From: Cylindrotheca closterium | Taxonomy: Eukaryota > Bacillariophyta > Bacillariophyceae > Bacillariales > Bacillariaceae | Direction of reading: 5' to 3' | DNA: 64,000 nucleotides | Assembly: GCA_933822405.4 (NCBI GenBank) | Contig: CAKOGP040001736.1 | Location: 353,829 to 417,828, forward strand | Shown here: one piece after another, positions 40,729 to 49,922 of the stretch | How the letters are laid out: each line of letters opens with the position of its first letter | Position numbering within the stretch: position 1 is the stretch's first letter | Made by a program: the position numbers and the translations under genes | Notes under the pieces: generated by a model | What the model was told of the DNA's origin: nothing | What the model saw: only the letters and a program-made list of their open reading frames with translations | Databases searched by the model: none

Positions 40729-43155
40729 ATGGTGAATACCGAAGCTTCCAACGGGCTTCCTGCACCAGCGTATGTGTCTGATGAGGATGAAGAATTGGAT
40801 GATATGGAATATTTCTATCCGTCTTCGACGAAACTCTCCGTCCCTGATGATGATGACGACGATGACGACGACGGAGAGAAACCTCAGCCACCAAAGACGA
40901 CTAACATGGAGAAAAAGAAGAAGAAGAAGACGACTAAACCTAAGAAGAAGAAATCTAAAAGTTCTTCAGGTATCGTTATTGACAAATCGACAGACAACGT
41001 AACCGGATTTCTGGATCTGCCCTCGCCTGTTAAGAAATCAGATCGCCGTTTATCCTTTCCTTTGCAGAAAGCGGATATGGAGGATGAGGATGATGCTGTC
41101 GATAGTGCATCTGCTGAACTGAGGAACAAACATAGCGCCTTGCACAAAGACGACGATGATGATGTGGATGTGGATGAATTATTTCAGGTCTCCACACCAA
41201 GTGGCTCATTACGAAAGAGTAGCAGCATGGACAGCCCTGTTGGAAGTAATATGTCTGCCAGCCAACGGCGCAGGGCGAAAATTCCAAATGCGCCTTCGGA
41301 ATCAAAGAATGGAAAAATCTATCTCACCTCACCTGCAATCGCAGCAGCTTCTAGAAAATCGTCGAATGTTCCGACACCGGATGCACTCGGTTATGAGGAC
41401 CCCGACGCGGCGTTTCAGAATGATAAGTCACCGATACGTCAACATTCCACCAATATGAATAACCATCCACCAAGTCGTCAACGGTCTTCGGATGGGTCAA
41501 GAATCAGGAAACAACCAATGCGCCGTGGATCCACCACCATGGACGAAGACCAACCGGCAGTAACTAGACCACCACCCGTGCGTCGAGGATCGACCATGGA
41601 CGCCGTCCAACCACCACCTCCGCGTTCGAAGTCCACCGTGGATGCTACCTTTACCTGGCAGCCACGAGCGCCACAACAATCAAGTCGGCGACGCTCCAGT
41701 ATGTCTTCCATGAAACCAAGTGGCGGCGGTGATGCCAATGCACTGTTTTATGTAGACCCGTTTGCCAAGACCAGCAAAAAGACGCAGTTGGAGCAGGGAA
41801 AAAAGATTGAACAGGAACGTGTCACTCGTCGTAACTCCCTTCCAAAGGCGGCCATGATTTTGGATCAACAACCGAACGAAGTAGCAACGCCAACAGCGAC
41901 ACCCAAGATGAGACATTCCAAGTCTGCCGATTTTGATAAACCATTCTTTGGCGGCGACGACGATGATCCGTACGACGAGGAGGGGAATCTCATTCGACGC
42001 AAGGCACCTCGCCGTAGAAGTGTGACCAATACACCCCAACGATTCAATGCGGTCGATTCGTCGGCCGTGACTCCCGAATTCAATTGGGATCGAACGATCC
42101 GGCTGGAGAACAATATGAAGGAAGCCATGCAAATTGACCCATTCGAGGATACGGAAGAAGATCTGAACACCTCGGACAGGCTGAAAGGGTTTCCCAGTGA
42201 AGCCAAGGTGATGTCTAAGAAGGGTAAAAAGAAGAAAAAGGGGAACTTGAAGGATCATCTCCGTAAAAGTAGTGGAAGCAAGGGGTCCAAAGATGGAAAA
42301 GAGGTGGCCTCCATGGGAAGTAAGAGTTCCGCCAACACCAAAAGCACCGCGGGAAGTTCGGATCCAGCAGGCGACTCCCTACTCTCGGGTATTCATACTA
42401 GCGATTTCAAGAAAAACAAGCCGCGGATGGAAGCGCTAAAGGGAGGCGGCGAGGGCGCCGAAGAGAAACGGGTGGGACGCAGTGTGTTGACGTTGGGCAG
42501 TCCGAACGACCCCCGCCGTCGATCCAAGAACCGAGGCAAGAGTACCGAAACACCCGAAACGCCAAAGCAGAAGAAATCTTTATTGGACCGACATAAGTCA
42601 ACATCCCCAAGACGGGGCAAGAAACCGAAAAGTGGGCGGTTGCTCTCTGGATCTCGGGGACTATCCATTAGCAACCACTCTACGGACCTCTCATCGGATG
42701 ATGATGACGAACTCTTGTTGCAAAACAGCCCAAAACGGGCTTCCGAAGGTTCAACTAAGCCCAGGAGGACAAAAGAAAAGTCGAATCGAAAATTCGAGCC
42801 ACCAAATCGAACGAGATCTGATGCTGGACCAAGAGCCATTCGGATATCCATGACTGGGGATGTGGACCTACTTGGCGATCCTGCATCGAAAGAGTCGTCG
42901 ATGCGACTACTTCGAAGCACGTCAATTGACGAGGATGGAGAATCCTTGGACGGGGAACCGAACTCTTCTGTCCTTACAGCGCCAAGAAATGCGGATCAAG
43001 AGGAGTCCCAAAAGCGCAACTCTGGAGGTGCCAGAAGACGACGATTGTCAATTGGCAACACCAACAAAACTCAGGCCCGAACTTCAAAATCGCCAAGTCC
43101 TCGGAAACCGACAGTAGCTCATCGCTTGATGGGTAGACGCAATAGTCTATTCTAG
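40729..43155 (+). CDS. DPF-family disordered Ser/Lys/Arg-rich protein
   Basis: An 808-residue hydrophilic protein, mostly disordered. It has an acidic N-terminus, poly-Asp followed by Lys-rich clusters, and four repeats of an MRRGSTxMD-like unit (about residues 263-305). FYVDPF lies near 337, RRNSLP at 41827-41844, APRRRSV near 426, and ENNMKEAMQIDPFEDTEED near 462-480. A long basic region ends in the C-terminal GRRNSLF. RRxS motifs recur throughout, consistent with a multi-site kinase substrate. The DPFE motif links it to the genes at 49923 and 53606. No signal peptide or membrane segment. Role unknown; a cytoskeletal or scaffold function is possible but unsupported. Confidence 0.8.
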   Translation: MVNTEASNGLPAPAYVSDEDEELDDMEYFYPSSTKLSVPDDDDDDDDDGEKPQPPKTTNMEKKKKKKTTKPKKKKSKSSSGIVIDKSTDNVTGFLDLPSPVKKSDRRLSFPLQKADMEDEDDAVDSASAELRNKHSALHKDDDDDVDVDELFQVSTPSGSLRKSSSMDSPVGSNMSASQRRRAKIPNAPSESKNGKIYLTSPAIAAASRKSSNVPTPDALGYEDPDAAFQNDKSPIRQHSTNMNNHPPSRQRSSDGSRIRKQPMRRGSTTMDEDQPAVTRPPPVRRGSTMDAVQPPPPRSKSTVDATFTWQPRAPQQSSRRRSSMSSMKPSGGGDANALFYVDPFAKTSKKTQLEQGKKIEQERVTRRNSLPKAAMILDQQPNEVATPTATPKMRHSKSADFDKPFFGGDDDDPYDEEGNLIRRKAPRRRSVTNTPQRFNAVDSSAVTPEFNWDRTIRLENNMKEAMQIDPFEDTEEDLNTSDRLKGFPSEAKVMSKKGKKKKKGNLKDHLRKSSGSKGSKDGKEVASMGSKSSANTKSTAGSSDPAGDSLLSGIHTSDFKKNKPRMEALKGGGEGAEEKRVGRSVLTLGSPNDPRRRSKNRGKSTETPETPKQKKSLLDRHKSTSPRRGKKPKSGRLLSGSRGLSISNHSTDLSSDDDDELLLQNSPKRASEGSTKPRRTKEKSNRKFEPPNRTRSDAGPRAIRISMTGDVDLLGDPASKESSMRLLRSTSIDEDGESLDGEPNSSVLTAPRNADQEESQKRNSGGARRRRLSIGNTNKTQARTSKSPSPRKPTVAHRLMGRRNSLF

Positions 43156-43537
43156 TAGTTTAAGTTAATACTATTATTATACTAGGATACGTATAGTCCT
43201 ATGTGAGAATGCGAGCCAGAGATTTGCTTGTGTGGAACGGAGTTGGATTGGAAATGTATTATGGTCAACAGCGCAATTCCAGCTGTTTGGATCGAAGCCC
43301 CTTGGGTCTTGGACCTACGTCAGCCTTTTTACTTTACCACTCCGATCGCCGGATTCAACCTTGCCTTCCTCATAATGCTGATAAAGTTTTAAGCGTCCAA
43401 GGCCACGTCCGCAAATTCAGGGAACACGTCATGTGTCGGGACGTCTAATAGGAACTCTTGCAAAAGGACTCTGTCATTGTGGCTGTGGACGAATAGATCC
43501 AACATTTTCGATGGGGTCAAAACGAGCAAGTGGCTTC
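43156..43537. other. Intergenic, convergent ends
   Basis: Lies between the 3' end of the DPF gene and the 3' end of the PC-esterase pseudogene. Nothing recognised. Confidence 0.45.
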
Positions 43538-45068
43538 TCAAGCATTGGCAAGGGTTGAGGAAGCACTACTGCTTGTGGTACTGTTTGAATGGTTTCCTCC
43601 CCCTGACATCCGAATTGGCAAAAGCTCCGCCAATCGTCGAAAGATGGAGTCATAGTAGAGAGGAGTACAAACGTGGTGCGTGCAGTCAATTTTTGTCATT
43701 CCAAGAATTGGGTCGGGGTATGTCTCGAATAGATGTTGCTCCGCCTCATTCATATTATAGGAATGGGATGTCTGGAGCATGCTTCTCCAACCAATTTCGA
43801 GGAGTCTCTGTTCGCCAAAAACGACTTTTTGATGTAACATCGAGACAGCCAACACTTTTGTTGGAAGCAGACCCAATGACAAAGGCTTCGTAAGACTCAT
43901 CACTGGAGGCTGGGAAATGCTGGACTGTCGAATCGCGCCAAATAATAGCATCGCGGATTATTGCAAAGAAAGACAAAGCGTCTTCAAGAAACAATTTCAT
44001 CTTTTATGGATTTCCTGCATGTAATCCATGATTCAACAGGAAAATATCAGAAGGGGATGAATTGATTGTCAAATTCAGAAAGCGAGATCGACGAGCTTTA
44101 TTAATATGATTCTCCTTTATTTTTTGGCAACCCAAGCAAAACAATTGGTCATGAATAAATTGAAGGATGATTGTTTTATTCAGCGTTTCAAACTTGATTC
44201 TTGCAAGTATGTATCCCTCCGTCAACTCTTTGTCCGATTTGCAGAGAGGATGCTTATATAGTGCTTACTTTTGTCATTGGACATACAGCTGGCGACCTTT
44301 CCTCCTAAACCGAACAAAACCGCATAGAAAGCCATAAAAGAGCTGCCGTGCTGTAGAGTCACCAAAAATCGAAACCACATACTCTTCTTGAGAACCCTTC
44401 AGCTGGCGGAGGGAATCAATCGACAAGAGTTTTTGCCTGAAAGGGTGGCATCCTTTCTCTGTTGCTCCCAGTAACCTCAACTTTTCTCAATATGGAGATG
44501 TGTCCATTAGATTAATTCCAAACCAGCCATAAATGTGGCCATTCGGACAACATGGTCCTGAAGTACTGGAAATTCTACGTTTCGCCTGACCTTGCCATTG
44601 CCAGGGGTTTTGAGGATCCATGACGTCGCCGCACTCTTTGGTGGCCATACCCTTGATTTCTGCCGGTGTGAAGTACTCCTCCAAGAGGTCTTCCGTCAGA
44701 TACTCCCACTTGCTAGCAATGCCAGTCGGAGTGGCAAATGACAAGCCGTCATCCAAAGTCCGACTGTTACTGGAAGAGTTGGACGTTGTTCTTTGAGTAA
44801 GTCCCACTGCACTAGAGGGGTTTTGTGGCGAGTTTGGGTGTTTTCCAATACTCCTGTTCGACGAGTTGGATGGTGGTTGAGGAATTTCTTGCGATGAGTT
44901 TCGGTCCGCCACGATGCTTCCACTGGTTCCTGCTAGTTGTTGATGATCTTCCTTGTTTGAAACCTTTTGGAAAGTCTGCAAGATCTTATTGTAGGAGCGC
45001 AGATTGTATGCTACCAAAACCGCAAGGATAACGGCAAGAACGAAAGTTCGTTCTTGGTTCACCTGCAT
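43538..45068 (-). pseudogene. PC-esterase-like (SGNH) pseudogene
   Basis: A single reading frame runs from ATG 45068 to about 43755 with four in-frame stops (44487-44489 TGA, 44274-44276 TGA, 44265-44267 TAA, 44004-44006 TAA). After about 43757 the homology continues in another frame. The N-terminus has a signal anchor (FVLAVILAVLVAYNL) and a Ser/Asn-rich stem, as in Golgi type II enzymes. The catalytic block IFGDSTARQLFYG (GDS at 44363-44355), WRDSTVQHFP and the IDCTHHVC block (near 43650) match PC-esterase/acyl-esterase proteins, which modify glycans. No in-frame intron removes these stops. This is a recently decayed gene rather than several short ones. Confidence 0.75.
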
Positions 45069-45541
45069 ATGCTTTCGTTTTGAAATCTAGCTAGCTAGAT
45101 GATGAGTTTGATGTGAAGAAGAGATGTATATAAGGTACAGTATTCTGGACGCCGCAGGTATACGAACGTCAACGAATTCAGTCCGCCACTTGAATACACG
45201 AACACTGTTTGCGAACACCATATCACCAGTCCGTCATCACGCGTATTCGAAACTGTATGCAGATAACCACCCTCGCTCATGGCTGAAGACGAGCGGCCAT
45301 GGAAGACGCCATCAGTGCAAATATATAAAAGATACGGGCGAATATCTAATATACTACACTACAGCTCCACATCATACTCGAACACAGTTCCATAGCAAAC
45401 ACACAGCAATATTATAGAGCCCCCTATTATCACTCACTCCTAGTAATTCCATCTATACTATCTTCTTATACATATGACAAGAGTATATCAGAAGCCTACC
45501 TAGACATCCATCCAATAATGTATCCAGCATCCCACACCAAC
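45069..45541. other. Intergenic, no gene seen
   Basis: Upstream of the PC-esterase pseudogene and beyond the 3' end of the selenoprotein gene. Nothing recognised. Confidence 0.45.
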
Positions 45542-45647
45542 CAAATACAAAGTGACTTTGTGCAGGCGCCATATCGAAGGGCAAGCATGATATGAATCGT
45601 CTTCGCCTTGTCATTCGGCCGCAGGCATGTCGGTCACTTTGTATTTG
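45542..45647 (-). promoter_or_regulatory. Candidate SECIS hairpin
   Basis: On the minus strand a perfect 15-bp stem (arms 45647-45633 and 45556-45542) encloses a loop. In the loop AUGA (45614-45611) faces CGAU (45576-45573) across a partial AAGG/CCTT helix, resembling the AUGA/GA quartet of a SECIS element. It lies about 590 nt downstream of the Sec codon of the selenoprotein M gene. The internal loop is larger than usual and no clear apical AA was seen, so the assignment is tentative. Confidence 0.35.
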
Positions 45648-45998
45648 TTGTTGTTGGAAGCTCCAACACGCTGCTATCTTTTAGTTTGAAAAATGTTCCA
45701 TTGACACTTCTTTGTTGTCAGGGATATCCATCACACTTCGCCGAAGCATCGATGGGAAGGTGGTAAGACTCTCGTCATGCTTTGATTTTTAAAATAAGAA
45801 GAATCAACTTTCCAAACTGCAGCGCGCTTGGCCAAATCGTTCTATCGCACAGCGCTCAATTTCCTCTCCTTCGTTCTACTGCCAAAGATCATGGAAATGA
45901 AATAGAAATAACCCAGTAGTACCAGCCATCACATATAGATAGTACCAGGTAGCCTTTCGTGCCAATCACAAAAACGCTTCCATATAGTAGTATTCTTT

Positions 45999-46495
45999 CT
46001 ATAATTCCTGACTAGACTTGAGTTGAAAGCCCTTTTCCTCCATCTTCTTCACAATCTCAGTATGTGTGTTCAACTCATAGATAGAAACCTCTTCCACCTT
46101 CTTTCCATCCTCGTAAATGTGCATGACTGCCTTTTTCCCACGTTTCCATTGCACCTCGACCCCTTGATAATTGTGTACCTCGCCACCCTGTAGAAACGCC
46201 TTTAGCGCAGGGTTGCGATTCAAGGATCACCCAGAACTATTTTTTTTTAAAATTTGTAGCAATCGAGATATATACAGACACAAGCGGATATATGAGAAAA
46301 GACCAATGTTGCAATGGCAAAAGGAGAAGACAAATTGAAAATGGCATTATCTCAATAATGACCTGTATAGCTTGGCTCTTGACTGAAGGATTTTGCTTAC
46401 CAGGAGATGATCTTCGCCGTTCGCGTAGCTGATGCTATCCAGGCACTACAAAGAACAAAGATGAGGAATATTATACTTTGTCGATAGGAATGCAT
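45999..46495 (-). CDS. SELENOM-like: Selenoprotein M-like ER oxidoreductase, Sec encoded by TGA
   Basis: Exon 1 (46495-46401) and exon 2 (46236-45999) are separated by a 164-nt GTAAGC...ATAG intron, phase 2. They encode 110 residues if TGA at 46229-46227 is read as selenocysteine. A signal peptide (SIIFLIFVLCSAWIASA) leads into ISCSGU then SLNRNPALKAF. Human SELENOM has the same C-x2-U redox motif followed by LNR-x-P-x-x-KAF. The rest (HNYQGVEVQW, AVMHIYEDG, EEVSIYELNTHTEI, MEEKGF) fits the thioredoxin-like Sep15/SelM domain. The protein should be ER-lumenal and act in thiol-disulfide exchange. A naive frame search finds only the last 74 residues. Translation needs a SECIS; a candidate lies at 45542-45647. 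Confidence 0.88.
46227..46229 (-). other. Selenocysteine codon (TGA)
   Basis: The TGA lies in the sequence Cys-Ser-Gly-TGA-Ser-Leu-Asn-Arg, exactly where SelM proteins carry Sec. The frame is open and conserved on both sides, and the same codon ends other genes in the window. Confidence 0.85.
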
Positions 46496-46970
46496 GGTGT
46501 GTTCTTATGCGTAATGTTGCCTGACTTGTTATTATGTTCTATGCTATCTGCTGCGACGATGACTACGACTAACTCGACCGCTATGAATTGAGGATTACCA
46601 GTATATAAATAATACAGTAGTCCTCTTCCCTCTTCCTGTCCCATGGCATGATGACTCCTTCAAACCTTGCAAGCACCAGCCGCTTATCGTTTCCTGTGCA
46701 TAGACCAGCACATATGACGCTTTACAGCTATATTACTTTGAATTCATTGATATCTATGATCTATGATACAGTATAATAGATATTATCTTGGAACAGTATA
46801 ATAGATATTATCTTGGAACAGTAGATACATATAAAACATAAGACTAGAAATTATCCAATCTATCACAGTACAATGAGCACTTTAAAAAAGGGCGTGCGGT
46901 CCGTATCCATATAGATATGGAGAGAGAGACAAAATAACAAGACGGACTCAATGATTGATTCAGCAACTGC
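46496..46970. other. Intergenic with a short tandem repeat
   Basis: A 25-bp unit beginning ACAGTATAATAG occurs twice in a row at 46768-46817. No gene seen. Confidence 0.55.
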
Positions 46971-47786
46971 CTAAAAAGCAATCAACAAGAAAGAAGCAAA
47001 GATGCCAAAAAGCAATGTGAATGTCAAATTCCAAGCAAGACCTCCCGAGCTCTCAACGCATTTAAACCCGCTAAGTTGGGCACAGCTTCCGCTCTGGCAG
47101 TCGTCATCTTCAATACAAGTTTGGTTGATTCCCAATTTTTCCTTGCAACTGAAATCCACGGAGCAGAAAGCGGTGGTGCAGTCATCATCTTGAACGCAGC
47201 TCTCTCCAACTTCCCTCTTGGCTTTGCAAGTGAAATCGACAGAGCAGAACAGGCTCGCGCAGTCGTTATCGACAGCACAACCGCTACCATCTGCGTTCTT
47301 GGTGTCCAGGCACTTTTTAGTACCAGAGCAGTATCCGCCCTGACAATCGTCATTCTCGATACAGACTTCTCCATCAACCTGCTTTTCCTTGCATGTGAAA
47401 TCCACAGAGCAGAATGCGGTGGTGCAGTCGTCATCTTCGGCGCAGGCCTCTCCAACTTCCTTCTTGGCCTTGCAAGTGAAATCAACAGCACAGAAAGTGC
47501 TTTCGCAGTCGTTATCGGCAGCACAGCCGCTGCCGTTTGCCAGCTTGGTGTCCAAGCACTTTTTAGTGCCGGAGCAATACCCACCCACGCAATCGTCATT
47601 CTCGATACAGGTTTCCCCGCTCACCTGCTTGTCCTTGCATGTTAAATCCACTGAGCAGAATGCGCTCTCACATTCCGTGTCCAAGGCGCAGACAGATCCG
47701 TTGGCTTTGCCTCCGGCAGTATGGCTGGCGCCATTCACGGTGCCGACGACGACGAAGGAGAAGAGTGTGGCGATAAAAAGTTTCAT
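46971..47786 (-). CDS. Cysteine-rich surface protein, eight modules
   Basis: A 271-residue protein. It has a signal peptide (MKLFIATLFSFVVVGTVNG), eight short cysteine modules of the form C-x5-C-x3-[FYS]C-x3-xxC, and a hydrophobic C-terminus (LTFTLLFGIFASFLLIAF) compatible with a GPI-anchor signal. Module types run A-B-C-D-B-C-D-E, so the BCD block (B = GGYCSGTKKC) is duplicated. Spacing resembles small EB/Dickkopf-type disulfide domains, but no family was assigned. The neighbour at 48429-48851 has the same signal and anchor with only A-D-E. The two form a tandem pair including their upstream regions. Likely cell-surface or wall-associated; no enzyme domain. Confidence 0.85.
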   Translation of the reverse strand: MKLFIATLFSFVVVGTVNGASHTAGGKANGSVCALDTECESAFCSVDLTCKDKQVSGETCIENDDCVGGYCSGTKKCLDTKLANGSGCAADNDCESTFCAVDFTCKAKKEVGEACAEDDDCTTAFCSVDFTCKEKQVDGEVCIENDDCQGGYCSGTKKCLDTKNADGSGCAVDNDCASLFCSVDFTCKAKREVGESCVQDDDCTTAFCSVDFSCKEKLGINQTCIEDDDCQSGSCAQLSGFKCVESSGGLAWNLTFTLLFGIFASFLLIAF

Positions 47787-48428
47787 TGTTAGGTTGGAAA
47801 GTTACAGTACGGTAGAGTTTGGCAAACGAAAATTTATGATGAAAGTGATAATCTTTCAATCTTTCGGATCTTGCTTTGGTTCGTGGAGGTGGATGAAGCA
47901 ATACGGTACTGTACTGTGGACTGTGGAGGTCTTTGGCTTCCAATCGCAGCATTACCGTGTTTGAAAGCAGGTGTCAATCTTTTGGATCTTTCGGAAGCAG
48001 ATGGCCTTACAACCCGGTAACGGTATATTACCGGTAATTATAAAAAAACATATTGTGCTAGTTATATATTACTTCAAGATCAGACACGAAGAACATTCTT
48101 CGATCGTTTTTATGACCGAAAGACATAACGGATGATCCACAGACGGAGTATATCATATTTTTTGTATGGGAAATCAACCACGTTATTACGATACAATTGC
48201 AACTGTAGATATTTTTTAAAGATTAGGTACTGTATTATTATTTTGCATGTATGTAATGGCCATCATTGATCGTCGGGAGATTGCTAAAATTTAGAATTCG
48301 GCATTGACTGATCTTCTTGCGCTTGTTGCGTACACGTGTACATGTATCTTGGCGGTGGAAGCATCAACAATGAGTACTTTTTAAAAACGAACACGCAGTC
48401 CACAAACCAAGGCCGATTCGGCGACTCC
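47787..48428. other. Upstream region duplicated with the surface-protein gene
   Basis: Blocks such as TCTTGCTTTGGTTCGTGG..GGTGGATGAAG, CGGTATATTACCGG and TTACTTCAAGATCAGA recur in the same order upstream of the paralog (about 48940-49170). The duplication therefore covered gene and promoter. A TACCGGTA palindrome lies at 48029-48036. Confidence 0.65.
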
Positions 48429-48851
48429 CTAAAAAGCGATGAACAAGAAAGAAGCGATGGCGCCAAGCATTGTGCAGGTCAAATTCCAAGCAAGGGCTTC
48501 CGAGCTCTCGACGCATTTGAACCCATCAAGCTGGGCACAGACTCCGCTCTGACAGTCGTCATTTTCAACACAAGTTTCATTGATTGCCAATTTTTCCTTG
48601 CAAGTAAAATCCACAGAGCAGAAAGCGGTGAAGCAGTCATCATCTTGGGCGCAGCTCTCTCCAATTTCCTTCTTTTCTTTGCATGTGAAATCGATAGAGC
48701 AAAATCCGCTCTCGCAATCCCTGTCCAAGGCGCATGTAGATCCGTTGGCACTGGCGGTGTTGTTTCCGTCAGTGTTGTTCCCGGCAGTGTGGCTAGCGCC
48801 ATTGGTACCGACGATAACTAAAGCGATGAGAGTGGCGATAAAAAGTTTCAT
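48429..48851 (-). CDS. Cysteine-rich surface protein, three modules
   Basis: Read from the ATG at 48851 (140 residues), because MKLFIATLIALVIVGTNGASHTAG aligns with the start of the longer paralog; an upstream in-frame ATG would bury the signal peptide. Three modules follow an Asn/Thr-rich linker: A (CALDRDCESGFCSIDFTC), D (CAQDDDCFTAFCSVDFTC) and E (CVENDDCQSGVCAQ...C). Then comes the hydrophobic tail (LTCTMLGAIASFLFIAF). Compared with 46971-47786 it lacks both BCD insertions, so it may show the ancestral layout or a contracted copy. Confidence 0.85.
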   Translation of the reverse strand: MKLFIATLIALVIVGTNGASHTAGNNTDGNNTASANGSTCALDRDCESGFCSIDFTCKEKKEIGESCAQDDDCFTAFCSVDFTCKEKLAINETCVENDDCQSGVCAQLDGFKCVESSEALAWNLTCTMLGAIASFLFIAF

Positions 48852-49504
48852 GATTGTTCGGTTGGAAAATAATATTTCGGTTTGGCAAGCAAAATTATGA
48901 AAGTATAGAGTACACCATGAAAGTATAGTGTACAATATTCACTCTTTTGGGTCTTGCTTTTCGTTCGTGGCGGTGGATGAAGTATACGTACTGTTTATTG
49001 TTTCCGATCACGAAAGGATGGGTGTCACAATCTTTTTCGGATCTTTGGTTATCGGGCGCGAAAGAAAGTTTTTTGCTCTTTAACGGTATATTACCGGCAT
49101 TTATTTTAGTATTATATGATATGCTTGAGCACTAGATTTCAAAATAGATGTTTACTTCAAGATCAGATACAACGAAGATAATTTACAGCACGTAGGACGC
49201 GAAAACAACCACAAAATGCTGCAAGATATATATAGTGTATGCTCCATAGTAGCTCATGCTGCGGTACAAGAGGAAATGAAGTTGTCATACTATAAACAAG
49301 AAGAAGCTTCTTTGGCATTCTGCCATGAGTGACGGTTCTCATCCCAAAATCGTTAGTCTATGGCGATCTCTGATCGATGCGCTTGGTTGAGTATAAAGTT
49401 TCAAGCAAGTGCAAAAGTCGTCTATCTGTTCTGTCAACACGATGAGATCGCCATAAAATAGATAACGCTGTTTTATTGTTTTGAATATTATTACACTGGG
49501 AAAC
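48852..49504. other. Intergenic, duplicated promoter of the short surface gene
   Basis: Blocks at about 48940-49170 match those upstream of the longer paralog. Nothing else recognised. Confidence 0.5.
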
Positions 49505-49690
49505 AATGAAGAAGTCAGTCCGAACCGTTAGGAGGTTGCGAAACTTTTTTATATAAAAGAATTTGGCATTTCAGACTGGTTTCAGGTTTTCATCGTTCAG
49601 GTGATGACGATGATGGAAACGTACAGTAGTAGCTCCGTTGCACTTCATCAAGGAAGAAGAAAAGGAAAGAGATGAGTCTGAAGTCATTCG
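49505..49690 (+). pseudogene. 5' ghost of the DPF-family gene
   Basis: ATGAAGAAGTC at about 49506, TTGGCATTTCAGACTGG near 49565, CAGGTGATGACGATGATG near 49597 and TTGCACTTCATCAAGGAAGA near 49638 parallel the first 180 bp of the intact gene at 49923, in the same order. Frames are broken. It is a decayed duplicate of the gene's 5' end lying about 420 bp upstream. Confidence 0.6.
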
Positions 49691-49922
49691 GACAATTAGA
49701 TCCTCCGTCTGGCATTCCACAATTAATTATAACACAGCGTTGCGTTTTTAATTCGCACCTCACTGTATTTTATACGTGATGTCAGAAAATTGCGATGACT
49801 TCTTTGTATATTTCGTGCTACCGTATGCATAGTACATTGAATATAGCGTATATACCAATTCAACCAACTGCACCCCGCACCAGTCGTCAGAGATAGAAAG
49901 ATAGAATATACCCTGAGCCATA

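Noticed and set aside
43477..43893. 138-residue plus frame opposite the PC-esterase pseudogene
   Set aside because: Antisense shadow; the minus strand carries the recognisable DCTH block.
44265..44489. TGA codons in the PC-esterase frame as selenocysteine
   Set aside because: TAA stops interrupt the same frame and the family has no Sec at these places.
45837..45900. Alternative SECIS built on ATTTCC/GGAAAT with ATGA
   Set aside because: The helix above the ATGA has only about 5 bp, too short for a SECIS.
47076..47964. Plus-strand frames over the cysteine-rich surface gene
   Set aside because: Shadows of the repeated modules on the minus strand.
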